DNA of 64,000 nt from Arenicola marina. Taxonomy: Eukaryota; Annelida; Polychaeta; Arenicolidae. This document shows positions 49,151-60,336 of the stretch, in pieces. The stretch is from NCBI GenBank assembly GCA_964019135.1, contig OZ025260.1, positions 29,196,254 through 29,260,253 of the forward strand, written 5' to 3'. The number at the start of each line of letters is the position of its first letter. Positions within the stretch are counted from its first letter, which is position 1. Made by a program: the position numbers and the translations under genes. The notes under the pieces were generated by a model. The model saw only the letters and a list, made by a program, of their open reading frames with translations. It had not been told where the DNA came from and did no database searches.

Positions 49151-51721
49151 TTCAGTGTCGTTGGCGGTGTGAATTTCACGGATGTCTGGATCACAGGCTT
49201 GAGGCCACATGTTGCTGACAATGGTTTACCGGGCGGAAGCACTTCATCGGACTATGGCTTGACAGGATTTCCTGACACAGGAAGTGAGCTCGCACCCTGT
49301 ACTGTAGTCGTGAGCGCTACCCCCGCACCACCGCGGTCTGAATGCAACACGTGGATGGAGGGAAAGAAGTTCACGTCACATAATGCGTTGGTTCGACGTC
49401 ACAGGAGAAACAGATTAAATATCACTGGAGATATATGTTCAGCCAAGTCAGACACGGATTTGATCGATCTTCCGGCAGAGGGCGTTCTGCTATAATCTAC
49501 ATTCCTTCTCTGCCTCACGTCAAATTTAACCATCAGAATTATCTTCCATGCGCGATGATTAAAATGAATCTAATCAAAGATAATTTCGCAGTTTGACATC
49601 AAATATACAACAATTTAGCATTTACTGTGTTACTGGTACGGTGCCAGACGAATTGATTCCATTTCGATTAATTAGAAGCCATGTTACTTTTGAGCTATGT
49701 TTTTTGGTTCGACCGAGGTCAAAGGCGTGACGCGCTTTGAACTTTGACGCCGTGTTATTTTGAAATGTTTTTCGTTTAACCCTTTCTTGAGATCAACCGT
49801 GATGTTGGTGGTTACTTGGGGCAGAGGGGATGTGGGGAACGAGCTCCCTCTGCTGGCAGAGTGGGATTTGATGTCACGGGAGGAACAAGTGAATTTTAAT
49901 GTCGATCATAGATCACAGGAGTGTAAAGCCAAAGGCAAGCGAAAGAACGGGGGGGGGGGGGGGGAGGGGCAAGGGGTGCCTGCGTTCCTCGTGATTGGTC
50001 GTTTAATTTCCCCGTGAACTGGGAATGAGGAAAATAATTCTTCGTAAACTGGGAATTAGGTAAGTCTTATTAGCCGACCGCCGTGATCAAGGGTTTTCAT
50101 TAATCGTGAACTGGGAATTTTAATATTAAATAACCGTGAAATCGTCAATTTAGTATCGTGTATCCGCCGTTCCATTGCACAGAGAGTTATGCTTTTAATT
50201 CATCGTGACCTGCGAATAAACACATTTATTCTTCGTGATCTGGGAACACGACCCCTCCTTGCCCCCCCCCCCCCCCCCAGAGCATATAGCCAATAAACGT
50301 AGTCACCGCGTTTAATCTGCCGCCTCGCTTTCGTACATCATTTGCACCATTTGGAGTCACATTTATGTACTCCATTACACGAGACCCTTGTGATTTTAAC
50401 TGGCTTGAAATTGTATCTCGTTTAATAACGGCACAACACGATAGTGTCCAGCATGAAGTATAGCAGACGAAAATGTGTTGACAGACTTGTTTTTATGACG
50501 TCGTAAGGTGAAGGTCATATTACTGCATTTTCATTGGTTAAAAAAATTAGGACCGTGGTAGAGTCTAATATCAGGGAAAAGCAAAGGGGACAGAGCATTA
50601 TTTGTTCCTACTAATTTGATCAACTGTTAGCTTCCAAACGCCAACATTTTATGAAAGTGAGAAAGATAGTAAGCAATGAGTTTATAAATTCCATGCGCAT
50701 ATGACAGGTACAAAAAAACGCCTGTAATTATGAAGTTATAAAACATAACCTAACCCCCCCTCCCAAAATACCAGCATACTATCGCCCACAGACATGACAA
50801 GGTAAACAAAGTGACGGCCATAGCGAAAAGTTCGTTTGCGTGAAACTAATAACTTTGGAATCATGTGAATTCTTTTGGCAAGAGGACTGTAAGTACATCC
50901 AATTCTGTAGGGTCTTTGGTTGAAGCTGACAAATATAAACTGATTTCAAGGCTTGTCAATGAAATATTTCGTGTCAAATTAGAAAACGAGGCGGCACATA
51001 TGTTCCGTGGCGACGTTGGTGGGCAGTTGGTTAGCCCTGTAACGTGGCCCACCGGCCGCAGGGCGGACCGGAGGGTCATGGATTAACGATCACGGCCTGT
51101 CGTCCGAAAGCAGGGGGTTGTGACAAAGATTTCTGGATTCCACAAAAATGTGATGGAGACGGCACATATCGTTCACATATTCATGTCCAGTATACATTTA
51201 TGAAGAGTTACGCACAAAGATTGAAGACTCAACGCGCTACGCGCGAATTCATCAGCCCACCAAATTTCAACCAAAACAAACCTTCTGCCACTCCCGCCAT
51301 TTCAAAAAGCGCTCGTTCCCGGACTCCTCAAAAACAAGGTTGGTTCCACTCTCACAGAAACGGGCACTCAGCTGCTTGTATATAGTTACGCAAGGATGAG
51401 CGCCCTCTGGCGTGAGAGTTAGCATTCAGTGGCACTAGCCTTGTTCAGAGCCTTGTTTTTGATGAGTCCTGGAACAAGCCATATGTTTGAAATGGCGGTG
51501 TTTCCTCCAACTATTTGGAGCGTTATAGCTCAATATAGCTAAAACTTGTTTTGGCATGGCACTAACTGTTAATATGTACAGGAAACTTCTCTCGCTTTAG
51601 ATAACTGAACAATTGTCAAGCACCCCCCCCCCTCAGTCCCCGGTCGTAATCGACGGCAGCTATTAACTGGGCTGTGTACACAACTTTGGGGGCTTCTGTC
51701 AACAGAGTAGAACGATAACAT
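49151..51721. other. Unique DNA with degenerate short repeats; no supported gene
   Basis: Includes a family of words like cgtgaactgggaat at about 50012, 50042, 50104, 50203 and 50233, a run of 16 G at 49949-49964 and 17 C at 50262-50278. A plus-strand frame at 50865-51086 looks more protein-like than the rest (KYKLISRLVNEIFRVKLENE) and contains gtaagt at 50889, but it has no ATG start and no recognised family, so I leave it uncalled. The next frame (51044-51385) is also unrecognised. Confidence 0.45.
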
Positions 51722-53900
51722 TTCCCCCACGAGATCCCTGTTACCATACAGACTGGGAAGGCACACCGTCAGACTTCCTTCCCCACGAGATCCCTGTTAC
51801 CATACAGACTGGGAAGGCACACCGTCAGACTTCCTTCCCCACGAGATCCCTGTTACCTTACAGACTGGGAAAGCACACCGCCAGACTTCCTTCCCCACGA
51901 GATCCCTGTTACCTTACAGACTGGGAAGGCACACTGTCATACTTCCTTCCCCACGAGATCCCTGTTACCTCACAGACTGGGAAGGCACACCGTCAGACTT
52001 CCTTCCCCACGAGATCCCTGTTACCTCACAGACTGGGAAGGCACACCGTCAGACTTCCTTCCCCACGAGATCCCTGTTACCTCACAGATTGGGAAGGCAC
52101 ACCGTCAGACTTCCTTCCCCACGAGATCCCTGTTACCTCACAGACTGGGAAGGCACACCGTCAGACTTCCTGCCCCACGAGATCCCTGTTACCTCACAGA
52201 TTGGGAAGGCACACCGTCAGACTTCCTGCCCCACGAGATCCCTGTTACCTCACAGATTGGGAAGGCACACCGTCAGACTTCCTGCCCCACGAGATCCCTG
52301 TTACCTCACAGACTGGGAAGGCACACCGTCAGACTTCCTGCCCCACGAGATCCCTGTTACCTCACAGATTGGGAAGGCACACCGTCAGACTTCCTGCCCC
52401 ACGAGATCCCTGTTACCTCACAGACTGGGAAGGCACACCGTCAGACTTCCTTCCCCACGAGATCCCTGTTACCATACAGATTGGGAAGGCACACCGTCAG
52501 ACTTCCTGCCCCACGAGATCCCTGTTACCTCACAGACTGGGAAGGCACACCGTCAGACTTCCTTCCCCACGAGATCCCTGTTACCTCACAGATTGGGAAG
52601 GCACACCGTCAGACTTCCTGCCCCACAAGATCCCTGTTACCTCACAGACTGGGAAGGCACACCGTCAGACTTCCTGCCCCACGAGATCCCTGTTACCTCA
52701 CAGATTGGGAAGGCACACCGTCAGACTTCCTTCCCCACGAGATGCCTGTTACCTCACAGACTGGGAAGGCACACCGCCAGACTTCCTTCCCCACGAGATC
52801 CCTGTTACCTCACAGACTGGGAAGGCACACCGTCAGACTTCCTTCCCCACGAGATCCCTGTTACCTCACAGACTGGGAAGGCACACCGTCAGACTTCCTG
52901 CCCCACGAGATCCCTGTTACCTCACAGACTGGGAAGGCACACCGTCAGACTTCCTGCCCCACGAGATCCCTGTTACCTCACAGACTGGGAAGGCACACCG
53001 TCAGACTTCCTGCCCCACGAGATCCCTGTTACCTCACAGACTGGGAAGGCACACCGTCAGACTTCCTGCCCCACGAGATCCCTGTTACCTCACAGACTGG
53101 GAAGGCACACCGTCAGACTTCCTGCCCCACGAGATCCCTGTTACCTCACAGACTGGGAAGGCACACCGTCAGACTTCCTGCCCCACGAGATCCCTGTTAC
53201 CTCACAGACTGGGAAGGCACACCGTCAGACTTCCTGCCCCACGAGATCCCTGTTACCTCACAGACTGGGAAGGCACATCGTCAGACTTCCTGCCCCACGA
53301 GATCCCTGTTACCTCACAGACTGGGAAGGCACACCGTCAGACTTCCTTCCCCACGAGATCCCTGTTACCTCACAGACTGGGAAGGCACACCGTCAGACTT
53401 CCTTCCCCACGAGATCCCTGTTACCTCACAGACTGGGAAGGCACACCGTCAGACTTCCTGCCCCACGAGATCCCTGTTACCTCACAGACTGGGAAGGCAC
53501 ACCGTCAGACTTCCTTCCCCACGAGATCCCTGTTACCTTACAGACTGGGAAGGCACACCGTCAGACTTCCTTCCCCACGAGATCCCTGTTACCTCACAGA
53601 TTGGGAAGGCACACCGTCAGACTTCCTTCCCCACGAGATCCCTGTTACCTCACAGACTGGGAAGGCACACCGTCAGACTTCCTTCCCCACGAGATCCCTG
53701 TTACCTCACAGATTGGGAAGGCACACCGTCAGACTTCCTGCCCCACGAAATCCCTGTTGCCTTGAAGATTGGGAAGGCACACCGTCAGACTTCCTTCCCC
53801 ACGAGATCCCTGTTACCTCACAGACTGGGAAGGCACACTGTCATACTTCCTTCCCCACGAGATCCCTGATACCTCACAGACTGGGAAGGCACACCGTCAT
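51722..53900. repeat. 56-bp satellite array (about 39 units)
   Basis: The 56-bp unit contains cagactgggaaggcacaccg, tcagacttcc, ttccccacgagatccctgtt and acct. Two main variant positions alternate along the array: gactggg/gattggg and cttccttcccc/cttcctgcccc. The unit has no stop in any plus-strand frame, and 56 is not divisible by 3. Three overlapping frames of 558, 591 and 462 codons therefore run through it, all translating to the same 56-residue periodic peptide (DWEGTPSDFLPHEIPVTSQ and so on). This is the expected result of stop-free repeats and not evidence of a gene. Confidence 0.97.
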
Positions 53901-55335
53901 CCAGACAAGATCCAAGCGCCGTGATAGCAACATGTATATTCCGTATCCCATCGTATCATTGTCGAAACTCACCTGATTGACGAATATTTAATCCTTTCGT
54001 ATATTTATTTTCCAACGCCTATGAAGAAAAGACGCAATAGCCGATGAGGGCTCTTTTTAGGTGGTGGGGGAAATTGCTCAATGGTTAATAGCGGCCGTAT
54101 CCGGTTGGCCGTTGCAATGAATGGGCTATCCCGTGGGTCTGGTCTTCAGGGTTATAGTGGCTCTCACAACCCGGGTTTCCGGGTCTTCTCCTCGCCCTGG
54201 CGTGTTCGCCGCCCGCTTCTGTACGTATGGACCGGGTACTCGTCAAGCAAGCAACGAGCACTATCGCCATCCACCACCCTACCCCCTACCCCTCCGGCCG
54301 CCACGGCGCGGTCGGTATATGTCGCTCGGCCCCCGGCGGACGCGGTGTGGCGGGACTGGCCAATCAGAGGCGCTCTTGTGGGGGGGCCAGCGTATCGTAT
54401 CGGGCACACAGTTCTCGCTGGGTGGGAAACAGGGTGGCCATGGGCACCTCCGGCCGGCCCACTCCTCCCCCCGACCCGCCCCCCCTCCCCCCCACCCCAG
54501 CCGACACCCACCCACAACCCCGTCGCCGGACTAGGGGCTGGGCGGCCCGCCGATCGACAGCCGGCCGAAGGTGGCTCGGGTGGTCGTCCGGCCGGGTCCT
54601 CCTGCCCGGGTGCCGGCTGCCGACTGGTCGTCGACGCACAGCGGTGCCCCCCCACCGTCCAGCCAGCCAGCTAACCACAGTCAGGGACAGGGACATCCAC
54701 GGACGACCAGGGATCTCTCTGCTATACGCCAGCCATCCACATGGACAGCAACGGCGAGCCAGCCAGGAACAGCCACGGCGAGCCAGCCGCGGAGGGCCAG
54801 CCACAGGGCCAGCCACAGCGAGCCAGCCTCACGGACAATCACTGCGCGCTCGCCCCGGGGACCACAGTGTGAGAGTGAGAGTGAGTCTGTGTGTGGGAGT
54901 CAGGGCTATTGGGCTGTCTACCCTGCAGACCGGATCCCCGACCAATTGAATCCAAATACCCACTACAGCCGCCAGCCGACAATTCAATCTCAATTATCAA
55001 ACGGGACTCCGGGGATGTGAGGTAGATGGGAAAAGCGGACCCTCTCGCCGCCCGCCGGGCCGCCAGCCGAGGGGGGGGGGGAGGGGGAGGGGTAGGGAAC
55101 GCGGGTGGGTGGGAGGAGGGTGGTGGGCTATGGAGAAGAGGGGGGGGGGCACACGGGCAATGGGGGTGTGAATATATGGCACTGCAGACAGGAGGCAGTA
55201 GTCTGTAGGCCGCCATAGACTCCCTGCCATCGTCATCTCTGAATGACATTGACAGGGATGGAACAGTGACCAGAATCCATGGCCGAACAAGTCCCACAGG
55301 TCGATAACGACAGGCTGAAGAGGTCGATAGACGAC
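53901..55335. other. GC-rich unique DNA, no supported gene
   Basis: 54080-54190 has a loosely tRNA-like layout (ttgctcaatggttaatagcg, then cccgggtttccgggtcttc) and may be another SINE relic. 54270-54850 is very GC-rich with overlapping open frames of 150-240 codons on both strands, rich in proline, arginine and glycine, as composition alone would produce. 54720-54835 has irregular repeats of gagccagcc and ggccagccac. 55068-55155 is a strongly G-rich tract. Confidence 0.5.
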
Positions 55336-57740
55336 CATCCGAGGGCAGTAGATGATGGTCCGATATCACGGGGCAGTGGATGATGGTCTGATACCTCGGG
55401 GCAGTAGATGATGGTCCGATATCACGGGGCAGTTGATGATGGTCTGATACCTCGGGGCAGTAGATGATGGTCTGATACCACGGGGCAGTAGATGATGGTC
55501 CGATATCACGGGGCAGTGGATGATGGTCCGATATCACGGGGCAGTGGATGATGGTCTGATACCACGGGGCAGTAGATGATGGTCTGATACCACGGGGCAG
55601 TGGATGATGGTCTGATACCACGGGGCAGTAGATGATGGTCCGATATCACGGGGCAGTAGATGATGGTCTGATACCACGGGGCAGTGGATGATGGTCTGAT
55701 ACCACGGGGCAGTAGATGATAGTCTCATACCACGGGGCAGTAGATGATGGTCTGATACCACGGGGCAGTGCATAATGGTCTGATAATACAGGGCAGTAGA
55801 TGATGGTCTGATACCACGGGGCAGTGGGTGATGGTCTGATACTACAGGGCAGTGGGCGATGGTCTGATACCACGGGGCAGAGGATGATGGTCTGATACCA
55901 CGGGCAGTGGATGATGGTCTAATACCACAGGACAGCGGATGATGGTCTAATACCACATGGCAGTGGATGATGGTCTGATACCACGGGGCAGTGGATGATG
56001 GTCTAATACCACAGGACAGTGGATGATGGTCTAATACCACAGGACAGCGGATGATGGTCTAATACCACATGGCAGTGGATGATGGTCTGATACCACGGGG
56101 CAATGGATGATGGTCTGATACCACAGGGCAGTGGATGATGGTCTGATACCACGGGGCAATGGATGATGGTCTGATACCACGGGCAGTGGATGATGGTCTG
56201 ATACCACAGGGCAGTAAATGATGGTCTGATACCACAGGGCAGTGGGTGATGGTCTGATACCACAGGGCAGTGGATGATGGTCTGATACCACGGGGCAATG
56301 GATGATGGTCTGATACCACGGGCAGTGGATGATGGCCTAATGCCACAGGGCAGTAAATGATGGTCTGATACCACAGGGCAGTGGGTGATGATCTGATACC
56401 ACAGGGCAGTGGATGATGGTCTGATACCACAGGGCAGTGGATGATGGTCTGATACCAGAGGGCAGTGGTTGATGGTCTGATACCACAGGGCAGTGGATAA
56501 TGGTCTGATACCACGGGGCAGTAGATGATGGTCTGATACCACGGGGCAGTGAATGATGGTCTGATACCACAGGGCAGTAGATGATGGTCTGATACCACAC
56601 GGCAGTAGATGATGGTCTGATACCACGGGGCAGAGGATAATGGTCTGATACCACGGGGCAGTAGATGGTGGTCTGATACCACGGGGCAGTGGATGATTGT
56701 CTAATACCACAGGACAGCGGATGATGGTCTGATACCACACGGCAGTAGATGATGGTCTGATACGACAGAATGATGATCTGATACCACAGGGCAGTGGATG
56801 ATGGTCTAATACCACAGGACAGTGGATGATGGTCTAATACCACAGGACAGCGGATGATGGTCTAATACCACATGGCAGTGGATGATGGTCTGATACCACA
56901 GGACAGTGGATGATGGTCTAATACCACAGGACAGTGGATGATGGTCTGATACCACAGGGCAGTGGATGATGGTCTGATACCACGGGGCAATGGATGATTA
57001 TCTGATACCACGGGGCAGTGGATGATGGTCTGATACCACAGGGCAGTGGATGATGGTCTGATACCAGAGGGCAGTGGTTGATGGTCTGATACCACAGGGC
57101 AGTGGATAATGGTCTGATACCACGGGGCAGTAGATGATGGTCTGATACCACGGGGCAGTGGATGATGGTCTGATACCACAGGGCAGTAGATGATGGTCTG
57201 ATACCACGGGGCAGTGGATGATGGTCTGATACCACGGGGCAGTGGATGATGATCTGATACCACGGGGCGGTAGATGATGGTCTGAAACCACAGGGCAGTA
57301 GATGGTGGTCTAATACCTCAGGACAGTGGATGATGGTCTGATACCACAGGGCAGTCGATGATGGTCTGACACCACAGAATGATGATCTAATCCCATAGGG
57401 CAGTGGATGATGGACTAATACCACAGGGCAGTGGATGATGGTCTGATACCACGGGGCAGTGGATGATGGTCTGATACCACAGGGCGGTGGACGATGGTCT
57501 GATACCACGGGGCAGTGGATGATGGTCTAATACCACAGGGCAGTGGATGATGGTCTGATACCACGGGGCAGTGGATGATGGTCTGATACCACAGGACAGT
57601 GGATGATGGTCTGATACCACAGGGCGGTGGACGATGGTCTGATACCACAGGGCAGTGGATGATGGTCTGATACCACAGGGCGGTGGACGATGGTCTGATA
57701 CCACAGGGCAGTGGATGATGGTCTGATACCACAGCGCAGT
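55336..57740. repeat. 28-bp satellite array (about 86 units)
   Basis: The unit is atgatggtctgataccacgg+ggcagtgg. Common variants are cacagggcag, tctaatacc, cagtaga, cagcgga and atatcacgg. Occasional 27-bp units lack one g (cacgggcagtgg). The minus strand is stop-free in all frames, so several overlapping frames of 75-270 codons exist, all translating to the same 28-residue period (GIRPSSTAPWYQTIIHCPVV and so on). The array ends abruptly at the (GGTT)n tail of a SINE. Confidence 0.97.
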
Positions 57741-57950
57741 GGTTGGTTGGTTGGTTGTATATTCAGGACACTTTAACCACTTTTGGTCATATCGCGTCAA
57801 TGGGAGAAGGAAGGGAGAGTGGAGCCATGTCCACGGGGGTAACCATGCGACCACACAGACATGGCCACAGCGGGGCGCGAGCCACCCCATCCACGTGCCG
57901 TTAGGCTCTCAGGTGACCAGCGCTCTAACCCACGGACACTCTGGAAGGCA
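57741..57950 (-). mobile_element. SINE-like element, family A, copy 3
   Basis: On the minus strand it reads gtgggttagagcgctggtca, cctgagagcctaacggcac, cgctgtggccatgtctgtg, tggacatggctccactctcc, ttgacgcgatatgacc and gaatatacaaccaaccaacc. The caggataaagatccc block of copies 1 and 2 is deleted. The AACC tail directly abuts the last unit of the 28-bp array. Confidence 0.8.
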
Positions 57951-58164
57951 GAGGATGGTCGACTACTAAAGTTTCATCTGTGTAATTGACCGCAGGAACA
58001 ACAGATAATAGCGGTATGATACCGCCAATGCTAGGCACTTAGTGGTGACATCCCAGACTCTGCGCAGCTGCTTCCAAGACGTATGATGACAGCCTGGGAC
58101 ACCTTAGCCGTAGAACTCCCATCCCATGTCTAACGGCCATGATATCAAAGTTTAGCATTGCGAT
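57951..58164. other. Unique DNA
   Basis: About 210 bp between the SINE and the next small array. No feature was recognised. Confidence 0.5.
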
Positions 58165-58372
58165 GGCCCCACAGTGAGGGTAGGTGTGGAGTAGCCCCCC
58201 CCCCCCCCCGCACAGTGAGGGTACGTGTGGATAGCGCCCCCCCCCACACAGTGAGGGTACGTGTGGAGTAGCCCCCACCCCCCACCGCAGTGAGTAGCCA
58301 CCCCCACCCCCCACCGCAGTGAGTAGCCACCCCCAACCCTCCCACCGCAGTGAGTAGCCACCCCCCGAGTGT
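58165..58372. repeat. Short C-rich minisatellite (units of about 27 bp)
   Basis: Units run cagtgagggtacgtgtggag+tagcccccc at the left and change into accgcagtgagtagcca+ccccc at the right. A run of 15 C lies at 58195-58209. Unit length varies with the C-run. Confidence 0.85.
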
Positions 58373-58710
58373 TGACAGGCAGCCGGCTTATTAAATATCG
58401 TGATCACAGTGGATCTGTTGCCCCAGGCTGACCTCCTGCCATATGCGCAGTACATTGGTGCGACAAGATTAGGACACAGACATTTCGTGGGACGGAGAAT
58501 GAACCGGACGCCAGTCCGTTAACGATGCTAATCAGTAGAGTGGCTACCCCGCCGCCAAGGTCACACGGCCCACGGTCTGCGCCTGTGTAGGTCACGCATG
58601 CTCGATTAACTTAACTTTGGCCCTTAGTGGGTTCCCAGAGGGAGAGGTGACTTGAGCACAAGGTCTATGGTCTGTTCCCTCGTCTCTGGGCCCGTAAATT
58701 TGAAACGACC

Positions 58711-58774
58711 AGGGCCGAATATTTCGCCCTTATAATGGGACATTAGTATGGAACGGGGCGAAATATTTGGCCTC
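58711..58774. repeat. Inverted repeat / stem-loop
   Basis: The left arm agggccgaatatttcgccc (58711-58729) is the reverse complement of gggcgaaatatttggcct (58756-58773) with 16 of the inner 17 positions pairing. The spacer is 26 bp (58730-58755). It sits alone, 20 bp before the heptamer array, in unique DNA. It may be a hairpin or the remains of a small inverted-repeat transposon. Confidence 0.75.
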
Positions 58775-58794
58775 GGCCTTCCGGGCCCTCTGGT

Positions 58795-59700
58795 ATCTGT
58801 TACCTGGTCTCTAGTCTCTGGTTTCTAGTCTCTGGTTTCTAGTCTCTGGTCCCTAGTCTCTGGTTTATGGTCCCTGGTCTCTGGTCTCTGGTCCCTAGTC
58901 TCTGGTTTATGGTCCCTGGTCTCTGGTCGCTGGTCCCTAGTCTCTGGTTTAGGGTCCCTGGTCTCTGGTCCCTAGTCTCTGGTTTATGGTCCCTGGTCTC
59001 TGGTTTCTAGTCTCTGGTTTCTAGTCTCTGGTCCCTGGTCTCTGGTCTCTGGTCCCTAGTCTTTGGTTTATGGTCCCTGGTCTCTAGTCTCTGGTCCCTG
59101 GTCTCTGGTCCCTAGTCTCTGGTTTATGGTCCCTGGTCTCTGGTCTCTGGTTTCTAGTCTCTGGTTTCTAGTCTCTGGTTTGTAGTCTCTGGTCCATGGT
59201 CTCTGGTCCCTAGTCTCTGGTTTATGGTCCCTGGTCTCTGGTCCCTAGTCTTTGGTTTATGGTCCCTGGTCTCTGGTCTCTGGTTTCTAGTCGCTGGTTT
59301 CTAGTCTCTGGTCCCTAGTCTCTGGTTTATGGTCCCTGGTCTCTGGTCCCTAGTCTCTGGTTTAGGGTCCCTGGTCTCTGGTTTCTAGTCTCTGGTTTGT
59401 AGTCTCTGGTCCCTAGTCTCTGGTTTCTAGTCTCTGGTCCCTGGTCCCTAGTCTCTGGTTTATGGTCCCTGGTCTCTGGTCTCTGGTTTCTATGCTCTGG
59501 TTTCTAGTCTCTGGTCCCTGGTCTCTGGTAGCTAGTCTCTGTTCTATGGTACACGGTCTCTGGTCTATGGTCTATGGTCCTGGTCTCTGGTCCCTAGTCT
59601 CTGGTTTCTAGTCTCTGGTCCCTGGTCTCTGGTAGCTAGTCTCTGGTCTATGGTACACGGTCTCTGGCCTATGGTCTATGGTCACTGGTCTCTGGTATCT
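58795..59700. repeat. Heptamer array, CTCTGGT type (about 129 heptamers)
   Basis: Consecutive 7-bp words ending in ggt or agt: ctctggt, ccctagt, ccctggt, ttatggt, ttctagt. The order is not random. A recurring phrase, ccctagt-ctctggt, then ttatggt-ccctggt, forms 35-bp-like supra-units. After 59540 the words degrade (ctatggt, acacggt, agctagt). Confidence 0.95.
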
Positions 59701-59796
59701 CGCCGTAAGGGAGGCCAAGGAGAGCAATGGCGGCAGGCAGGGAGCTGTCGGGGGTCGGCTCTGATTTATCATGCGGAGAGAAGTGTTTTCAGAGCT

Positions 59797-59890
59797 CCCC
59801 GATATATGTGGTATGTATACTGGTCATAATAACATCGGTCTATGTTTCCCCGATATATGTGGTATGTATACTGGCCATAATGACAGATGG
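59797..59890. repeat. 51-bp tandem duplication
   Basis: ccccgatatatgtggtatgt followed by atactgg and cataat occurs at 59797 and again at 59848, with a 51-bp period. The second copy carries only single-base changes (tcat to ccat, aaca to gaca). Confidence 0.85.
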
Positions 59891-60180
59891 TACAGGTGCG
59901 TACAATGGTATATATGTTGGGAGAGGGTGACAGGGCGAACAGATCCAGACCGGGTACGAGACGGATGAGGCTACAGGTAATACTGAAGTCATGAGAAAAG
60001 ATTGATATAAAAGGAAAGGTTCCACAGGGTAAAGGGCAAAACTAAAGCGATGGAGGGAGAGAAGCAACAGTGGTAGGGAAGACAGATCTGTAGACGGGGG
60101 AGAATGGGCTGGAAACAAGGTAACAGCGAGAAACATAGCAAGGAAGTACAAAGGAAGGAGTGTGAGAGAAAGAGAGAAAG

Positions 60181-60336
60181 GTGGTTGATTGTATATTCAA
60201 GACGCTTTACCCAATTCTGGCCATATCGCTGCAATGGGGGAAACAAGGGAGGAGCGAAGCCATGTTTCCGAGGGCAACCACCTACTCTTTCCGAAGAAGG
60301 ACATGGGATCTTTATCCCCCTCTGAGCTACCGAGGC
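60181..60336 (-). mobile_element. SINE-like element, family A, copy 4 (internally deleted)
   Basis: On the minus strand it reads cggtagctcagagggg, then directly gataaagatcccatgtcctt, agagtaggtggttgccctcg, aaacatggcttcgctcc, cattgcagcgatatggcc and gaatatacaatcaacc. The second half of the tRNA-like head, including the B-box region, is missing, so it could not drive its own pol III transcription. Confidence 0.75.

Noticed and set aside
52089-53976. Three overlapping plus-strand frames of 558, 591 and 462 codons
   Set aside because: They lie wholly or mostly inside the 56-bp array, occur in all three frames with the same periodic peptide, and follow simply from a stop-free unit.
54081-55621. Overlapping frames of 137-260 codons on both strands of a GC-rich region
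   Set aside because: Pro/Arg/Gly-rich in every frame, as expected from composition. There is no domain, and one frame runs into the 28-bp array.
55336-57740. CRISPR array, considered because of 28-bp repeats
   Set aside because: Units are directly adjacent with no unique spacers, the context is animal DNA, and no cas-like gene is present. It is an ordinary tandem satellite.
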